Of a stretch of DNA of 64,000 nucleotides, positions 57,770-64,000 are shown piece by piece. The position numbers and the translations under genes were made by a program. Positions within the stretch are counted from its first letter, which is position 1. Each line of letters opens with the position of its first letter. The notes under the pieces were generated by a model. It worked only from the letters and a program-made list of their open reading frames with translations, was not told the DNA's origin and did not search any database. Source of the stretch: Meta bourneti (lineage: Eukaryota; Arthropoda; Arachnida; Araneae; Tetragnathidae); NCBI GenBank assembly GCA_933210815.1, contig OW119931.1:63891697-63955696 (forward strand). The letters are read 5' to 3'.

Positions 57770-60700
57770 AGTAAAATTGAAAAAACTGTGGTAATCCAAG
57801 ATTTTAAAATAAATGCTCTATTAGACACTGGATCTGAATTGTCCATGATAAGCTATGAATGTTATATTAAAATTGGGTCTCCAAAATTATCCTTTAATAA
57901 TGTATCTTTATCAGGAATTGGAAGTGAAAATATTTCTCCGCTAGGATTTTTTCATTCTAAGGTGTATTTTGATAATTATTTTGTAGAAAGTGATATATAT
58001 ATGTGCTAAAAAAACTGTTCTGAAGCTATTGTCGGAACTGATGTACTCAACAAATTGAATATTTCCCTAAATGAGAATGGTGTCGAAATTAAGGGTATAA
58101 GAAATACATTTCATGTCAGCTATGCAGAATTGAAATCCGATCACACTACCGTTGAATCAAACCCCAATCCTCCCTGCATTCAAAAAAGAATATCGTCTGC
58201 GTTTAAAGTTTCGACCCCCCCGTATGATTCCCACAGTGAGCATGTTATGGCTCCGAACTCTGACCTTGAGAAAGAATTTTTATTTTGTGTTAGCGATGCA
58301 ATCCATTTGAACGAAACTGATCTATCTAGCATTATTAGTGATAAACACAGACAGGAAGTACTATCGCTTATTCAGAATTACGAGCCGCGAAAAACAAAAA
58401 TGACAGATTTCAAAATGAATATTATTCTAAATGATGAATTTCCAGTAACAGAACGACCACAGCGTTTTGGCTTCGCTGAGCAGAAAATAATTGACGATCA
58501 AGTTCAATCTTGGCTATCGGAAGGAATTATTCAAAATAGTTGTTCTAATTATTCAGCACCTGTTGTGCTGTGTAAAAAGAAAGACGGCTCCCATCGACTC
58601 TGTATTGACTACAGAAAACTAAATAAAAAAAATCATTAAAGATAAATACCCTCTCCCTTTAATAGAAGACGTTCTTGATAAATTAGAGACATCGAATGTT
58701 TACACCTCACTTGATCTAAAGAACGGATTTTTCCACGTGGAAATCGAAAAGGCTAGCAGAAAATATACTGTGTTCGTTACTCATAACGGGCAGTATGAAT
58801 TTGTAAAAGCTCCATTTGGTCTGTGTACATCTCCAAATGTATTTATGCGATTCGTTAATAATGTCTTCAGAGAACTAATTCATGACAACACGGTTGTAGT
58901 TTATTTAGATGACATTATTATTCCCTCACAAGACGAAGCAGAAGGCTTAAAGAAACTGGACCTCGTTTTAAAAGTCGCCGCAGCAAATGGCCTGGAGCTT
59001 AATTTCAAAAGTGTCAATTTTTAAAGAAAAAGAATTTCTCGGATATGAAATTGAAAATGGTACAATTCAACCCTCCCCTAGTAAAACTAGTGCTGTAAAA
59101 AATTTTCCGATCCCTAAATCAGTAAAACAAGTGCAATCATTTCTTGGACTGACGGGATATTTCCGTAAATTCATCCCACAATACTCATTAATCGCTAGGC
59201 CATTAAGCGACTTACTACGAAAGGAAAAAGTATTCACGATTGGAGCACAACAATTGTTATCGTTTAACAAATTGAAGGACATTTTGTCTCAAAAACCTGT
59301 TTTACACATTTTTAAACAGGGCGTACCTCTGGAATTGCATACTGATGCAAGTAGTCTCGGATTTGGATCCGTACTGTTAATGAAAACCGATGACGGAAAT
59401 TTACACCCGATACAATACATGAGCAAAAAAACAACACCCCAACAGGAAAAATATTGCAGTTACGAGCTCGAAGCGTTGGCAGTGATTGAGTCTTTAAAAA
59501 AATTTAGAAACTATTTGCTAGGTTCAAAGTTCAGAATTGTAACTGACTGCGCTGCTTTCCAGAAAACACTATCAAAGAAAGAACTTGCGCCAAAAGTAGC
59601 TCGTTGGGCCTTATTCCTGGAAGAATTCGATTACGAAATTGTTCACAGGTCAGGAACTTCCATGAGGCATGTTGACGCTCTTAGTCGTAACGCCGTTTTG
59701 GTTGTTACACGAGCACAAGACGAATTAACAACTAAAATAATATCTGCTCAAAATGGGGACGAACAGATAAAATTAATCAGAACCTTGGTTGAGAAGGGTG
59801 AAGAAAAGGGTTACTTTGCCAAAAACGACATCTTGTATAAATTTGAAAACGGAAGAGATCTAGTAGTGGTACCAGAAGCGTTACAAAACGAAATTATACG
59901 GAAAGTGTATAAAAACGGCCATTTTGCTACTGCAAAGACAGAAACAATACTAGGGCAAGAATTTTATATCCCTAATGTGCGAAACAAGGTCGAAAGTGTA
60001 ATAGCTAATTGTGTAGAGTGCATCCTGTATAATAGAAAGCATGGTAAGGGTGAAGGCTTTTTGAACCCTATACCTAAAGAAAACATTCCGCTAAGTACAT
60101 ACCATATAGATTTTATTGGACCCCTTCCCTCTACAAATAAACGATATCAACACATTTTTACTGTCGTAGATGCGTTTACGAAATTCACCTGGTTTTACCC
60201 TGTGAAATCTCCATCCTCACAGGAAGCTATTGATAAATTAAAATTACAGCAAACGGCTTTTGGAAATCCTGCCAGGATAATCACCGACAGAGGTTCTGCC
60301 TTTACTGCAAACGAGTTTGAAGCTTATTGCACTGACGAAGGAATAGAACAAGTGAAAATCACGACTGGAATCCCCAGAGGAAATGGACAGATTGAACGAA
60401 TGCACAGGATACTAATACCTGTTTTAGCAAAGCTTTCTCATGAAGACCCGGCTGAATGGTTCAAATATGTGTCCAATGTACAACGTGTGATCAACAGTAC
60501 ACCGTCAAGAAGTACCAAGTACACCCCATTTGAACTGATGTTGGGAACAAAAATGAAAAATAAAGAAGACGTGAGAATCACCGGAGTACTGAATGAAGAG
60601 TATTTAAATCATCTAATGTATAAACGTGATGAGATGAGAAACGATGCTAAAAGAAATATCCTACAGCTACAAGAAGAAAATAGAAGACAGTTCAATAAGA

Positions 60701-60927
60701 GAAGAAAGAAACCCTACATCTACAAGCTGAACGACTTAGTTGCCATTCAAAGGACTCAGTATGGGACAGGCCTAAAACTGAGGACCAAGTTTTACGGTCC
60801 TTACAGAGTCACGTCTGTCAAATTCAACGACCGGTATGATGTGGAAAAGGTCGGATGCCATGAAGGGCCTAACAAGACATCTACTGCTGCCGACCACATG
60901 AAGCTATGGTCGAATGACCTACACTAG
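57770..60927 (+). pseudogene. gypsy pol, broken
   Basis: Protease active site LLDTGSELSMIS at about 57817. An in-frame TAA at 58006-58008 follows. Reverse transcriptase begins near 58500 (SAPVVLCKKKDGSHRLCIDY), is frameshifted in an A run at 58624-58632, and has the catalytic VYLDDIII at about 58899-58920. Another break lies at 59005-59025. From there a 630-codon intact stretch carries RNase H (LHTDASSLGFGSVLL, about 59335; YELEALAV; VDALSRN) and integrase (zinc-binding NCVECILYNRKHG near 60007; catalytic HIDFIGP, ITDRGSAF and GNGQIERMHR) up to 60927. RNase H and integrase look functional; protease and RT are separated by breaks. Confidence 0.92.
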
Positions 60928-61053
60928 TGAATTCACATAGTGTGAAGAACTAGATACTTTCTTTCCTTTTGTATTTTTCAGATTCATCTTTCCAATTCAT
61001 TTGATGCTGTGGACTTGCCAGCAGAGGACGTCTGTGCGCAGGACGGCCGATTC

Positions 61054-61357
61054 TGTAGGGATGGAAACTACAAACCTCCCCCACTTCTCATCACCAGCGC
61101 CCTCTACCTCCAATAGGCGGCGAAAAGGGCGAACGCGCGCGAGGAGAGTCCGAGCTGAAATCGAACAAGGAAAGACGTTCCTCTGATGTTCGTCAACGAT
61201 TATCGAATGAGCAATACGTGCTCAGGAACTGTTTGTGATGCCAGACGGGCATTCATCATTTTTGCACTTGTAATAAGAACGCTGCATCTGTACATATTTC
61301 ACCAGCTTCATAATTAAATATTAATTTTACCGGAATATTGTGTACCCTATTCTTACA
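61054..61357 (+). repeat. 3' LTR of gypsy element
   Basis: 304 bp; TGTA...TACA. Lacks the 8 bp present in the 5' LTR between CTTCAT motifs. Confidence 0.95.
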
Positions 61358-61524
61358 TATATGACGAGCATGGCGCGGAAGTTGGTAACGCAGGTAGGTT
61401 TGTGTATAGAAACCCCCTCTATTGCGAATCAGGAAGGAACAGCATGAACGTTCACCGCTGTGTCATTTGTCTGTTAGACGTGCTCGAAGTGAGGTCAGTG
61501 AGTCGTGTGTGAGCCCGACATCAC

Positions 61525-61971
61525 TATGGAGGCCGAGAAAGGGGAACAGCGTGATGTAGTGTGTTTTTTGACTGCGGAAGGAGTGTGGAATGGGAATTCG
61601 TGGAATCTTTGCAAAAATTGAAGCGTGCCATCAAGTCCAAACGCCCAGGAATGTTGAAGGACGGCATCATTCTGTTGCAGGATAATGCCCGCCCACATGT
61701 TGCCAAGGTTGTTAAGACTACGCTGCAGAAGTTTCGCTGGGAAGCCCTTGCACATCCTCCATACAGTCCAGATCTCTCCCCATGCGATTTCCATATTTTT
61801 GAAGCCCTGAAGAAAGACATTCGTGGCCGTCGATTTGCTTCAGACGAAGAGGTGCACGCCTGGGTACAATCATGGTTCCGTAGGCAACCGCAAACATTTT
61901 TCCATGAAGGCATTGACCGTCTGGTCTCACAGTGGGATAAATGTATTAACAATTATGGCGATTACTTTTGA
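61525..61971 (+). pseudogene. Mariner transposase, internally deleted
   Basis: Starts MEAEKGEQRDVVCFLTAEGV at 61525 (normal mariner N-terminus), then jumps directly into the C-terminal third in another frame. 61561-61971 is open and reads KDGIILLQDNARPHVAKVVK (second catalytic Asp), AHPPYSPDLSPCDFHIFEAL (last catalytic Asp) and a normal C-terminus. The middle of the protein, including the first catalytic Asp, is gone. Confidence 0.9.
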
Positions 61972-62033
61972 AATAATAAACAGTTTACTTACTTTTTTCC
62001 ATCTGTCTCGTTTTCATTTGACTGCCCCTTATA

Positions 62034-62744
62034 CTTGATATTTGCGTGTCATGAACAAGAAAATATAATTTATTTAAACGTAACAATCAACAATGATTAA
62101 TAAAAATCAAATGGTTTAACATTTAGACTCGCGAGAAAAAGATATCCTTTAGAACTGCGAAATTAAATTTTAAATGAAAAACCGCAAGTATGATTTTATA
62201 TGTAGTTTCATGTGCTTAAGGATGTTGCCACAAATCAATGAAGAGTCCCTGAAGTATGTTAATTGTGACTTCTTACATTTAAGTTATCTCAATCACATGC
62301 AGTAAGCATATACTACTTTGAGTGGTAGCGTAGTGAAATAGCATGATCTCTGGATTACAGCTAAAGCTATTTTTCTCGATTAGTCTTACTGGTTCATGTA
62401 ATTATTGGTTTGATGACTATGACCGAAGCGATAATCACTAAGAGCTCTGCACATTTTATGTATTTAAATAAGAAAACCCAATCAGCTATTATTTTTATTT
62501 TGGTGGTGAATTGTATAAAATGAAAATTTGCTTTAAATTTATCTCAGCACAGAGTGACATCTGGGGTTTATGAAAGCATATGGAAAACCGAAGCACAAAA
62601 TAAAATCTGGTGTTCTAGATTTTTATGAATAACTCATTTGGTCATGGGGAATTATGAAGTATAAAGAAAACTAAATTATAGTATATGCTATTTATTTTGA
62701 CATGGCATTCAAAGAAAATTCCAAGACGAAAAGTAAAACAAAAA
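62034..62744. other. No recognisable feature
   Basis: AT-rich DNA without exons or repeats that I can identify. Confidence 0.5.
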
Positions 62745-62749
62745 AAATA

Positions 62750-62755
62750 TTTATT
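62750..62755 (-). terminator. Candidate poly(A) signal
   Basis: AATAAA on the minus strand, 587 bp downstream of the stop codon of the candidate RRM exon at 63342, a plausible 3' UTR length. Confidence 0.35.
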
Positions 62756-63341
62756 GGAATAAAGCACTTTTAACAAGCTACAACATTGAAAAATAACAAA
62801 AGGTACACATATCTAAGCACATGATACTTGTTTAGATTAAAACTGGCCTTTCTCCACGTACTTTTAAGAATATGTTTCACAAATGTAAATGAAGGCTGTT
62901 TTACGATGAACTTAAATTCAGCTCAATTTTTAAATTGAACTGTGATGGTGGATATGTTTCATTTAAAATAGTTTGCTGTCCAATAAATTTTTAGTGTCAC
63001 ATCCTGAAATACTTAAAAAGAAATTTTTATAAACTCAATGACAATATTAACAATAAAGAAAAAAATGATAGAGAGAAAATATAAAAAGCTCTTCAGCATT
63101 TCCTTTGCAATGCATGCCAACCTTGCATTTAATTTAATAAAATTAGAGCAGATAAAATGAGCTTCATGAATGAAAGTACGGTGGTAGTAATGTCATTTAT
63201 CACACACATCATAGTGTATTTCCATGATATATGTTGCATAGTAAGAAAAAATTACATCATGACAAGTTACTGATTATTTCAGTAAATATTGACTAAATGT
63301 AAAGTCAAATCCACAAGTGATGACAAAAGTGAATAGCGTGG

Positions 63342-63397
63342 TTAGTAAAATCGAACTTGTATGGCTCGTCCATCCATTCTATAGCCATTCATCAAAT
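63342..63397 (-). CDS. Candidate last exon of an RNA-recognition-motif protein
   Basis: On the minus strand an acceptor (CTTAACCATTCTAG) is followed by an exon starting in phase 1 that reads LMNGYRMDGRAIQVRFY and a TAA at 63344-63342. The pattern MNG-x5-GR-x-I-x-VRF is the end of an RRM (loop before strand 4 and strand 4), closest in my recollection to RRM3 of hnRNP M / MYEF2-type proteins. Upstream exons would lie beyond the right edge or in unrecognised sequence to 64000. The protein identity is an inference from 17 residues. Confidence 0.45.
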
Positions 63398-63399
63398 CT

Positions 63400-64000
63400 A
63401 GAATGGTTAAGGAAAAGTTCTAGACCCAAAACAAAAAATACACTTGCACCACATTGCATCATTAATATCACAAGGAGAAAATAAGTTGGTATATAGAAAA
63501 CAATGCATTCCCCTATTTTTGAAATGTATGCTTTACACCATGTTTGCATACAGCGAATAAGGTTGTGGATAGGTTCCTGCTGTAACAGAACTCCTTCCTA
63601 TGTTAGAATCTGACGTCACGATTCCAAAATTTGAATATGCACCAAGTTTCTACTTAATATCTTTGGTTATGCAAATGGCCAGTCTGTTTCGTTTGATTTT
63701 GAGGTTGTAACCTTTAAAAATAAATTATCTTAAGTTTTGTATGCCAATGTAGAAATGAGACACTAAGCATATATTAACCCTGATATATCTCAGCTGATAA
63801 GATGGCTTCAAACTCTTACGCCAAGATGGCTTAAGAGTCTGATATGGAAAAAATCGCTATAAATCAATGTCCTGCGAAAAGTTGAGGGGGTAGAGAATTC
63901 TAAAACCTAAGTATCTAGGCACTTTTAAAATATTCTGTGAAGAAAGAAGCATTTTTCAAAGCACCAGGCTTTTATTGTCTGGATGCTCAGAGGTGAATCA
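63400..64000. other. No recognisable feature; possible intron
   Basis: If the RRM exon is real, this is intron on the minus strand. No further exon is visible. Confidence 0.35.

Larger units (their letters stand above)
56169..61357 (+). mobile_element. Ty3/gypsy LTR retrotransposon, young insertion with broken genes
   Basis: LTR-gag-protease-RT-RNase H-integrase-LTR order, as in Ty3/gypsy. The sequence after the 5' LTR (TTGGGGCCTCGGCCGGGA, 56484-56501) fits a primer-binding site, perhaps for a proline-type tRNA. No clear polypurine tract precedes the 3' LTR. No envelope gene is present. Only TA is common to both flanks, so a normal 4-5 bp target duplication is not evident. Confidence 0.92.
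56138..62031 (+). mobile_element. Mariner element split by an LTR retrotransposon
   Basis: Ends TAAGGGGCAGTCAAATGAAA (left) and the same read inward from 62031, each flanked by TA. Without the insert at 56169-61357 it is about 705 bp, roughly half of a full mariner. Confidence 0.92.

Overview
This window reads as nuclear DNA of an arthropod, most likely a spider or another chelicerate. It is AT-rich, its genes are split by GT-AG introns, and it is crowded with tRNA-derived SINEs, Tc1/mariner, hAT and piggyBac-like DNA transposons. It also carries a Ty3/gypsy LTR retrotransposon, LINE tails and a decayed copy of a speckle-type POZ (TDPOZ-like) gene, a family known to be expanded in spiders. 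The spider assignment is an inference from that content; I recognise no species marker.

Layout. Positions 1 to about 26,200 are repeat territory: SINE clusters, a LINE 3' end, a minisatellite, a fold-back element, a TTAA-flanked element at 11773-12968, a stack of hAT and mariner insertions at 17398-22832 and a decayed POZ gene. Only two weak host-gene signals stand out there: a possible signal-peptide exon on the minus strand ending at 4901 and a possible first exon on the plus strand at 15559.

Positions 26,200 to 54,100 hold two recognisable housekeeping genes arranged head to head. SLC33A1 (acetyl-CoA transporter 1) runs on the minus strand from 41740 to 30265 in seven coding exons. PHAX (phosphorylated adaptor for snRNA export) runs on the plus strand from 46624 to 54043 in four coding exons, with a probable untranslated first exon near 42,800. 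All joins listed keep frame and use GT-AG borders. Their introns are loaded with Tc1, mariner, SINE and LINE fragments.

Positions 54,100 to 64,000 hold a nested insertion. A gypsy element of about 5.2 kb (56169-61357) sits inside an internally deleted mariner (56138-62031). The gypsy LTRs differ by one base and one 8-bp gap, yet gag and pol carry several stops and frameshifts. Near the right edge, a short minus-strand exon (63397-63342) reads like the end of an RNA-recognition motif, with an AATAAA about 590 bp downstream.

The two genes do not share a pathway: one supplies acetyl-CoA to the ER/Golgi lumen, the other exports m7G-capped snRNA precursors. Their shared upstream region suggests a common promoter region. 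I see no new multi-gene system. The less ordinary structures are a minisatellite whose unit contains a gene-like exon/5' splice junction (4430-4925), an inverted copy of a hAT/hAT junction that preserves a target duplication lost at the original, and several SINE copies that start at the same internal position.
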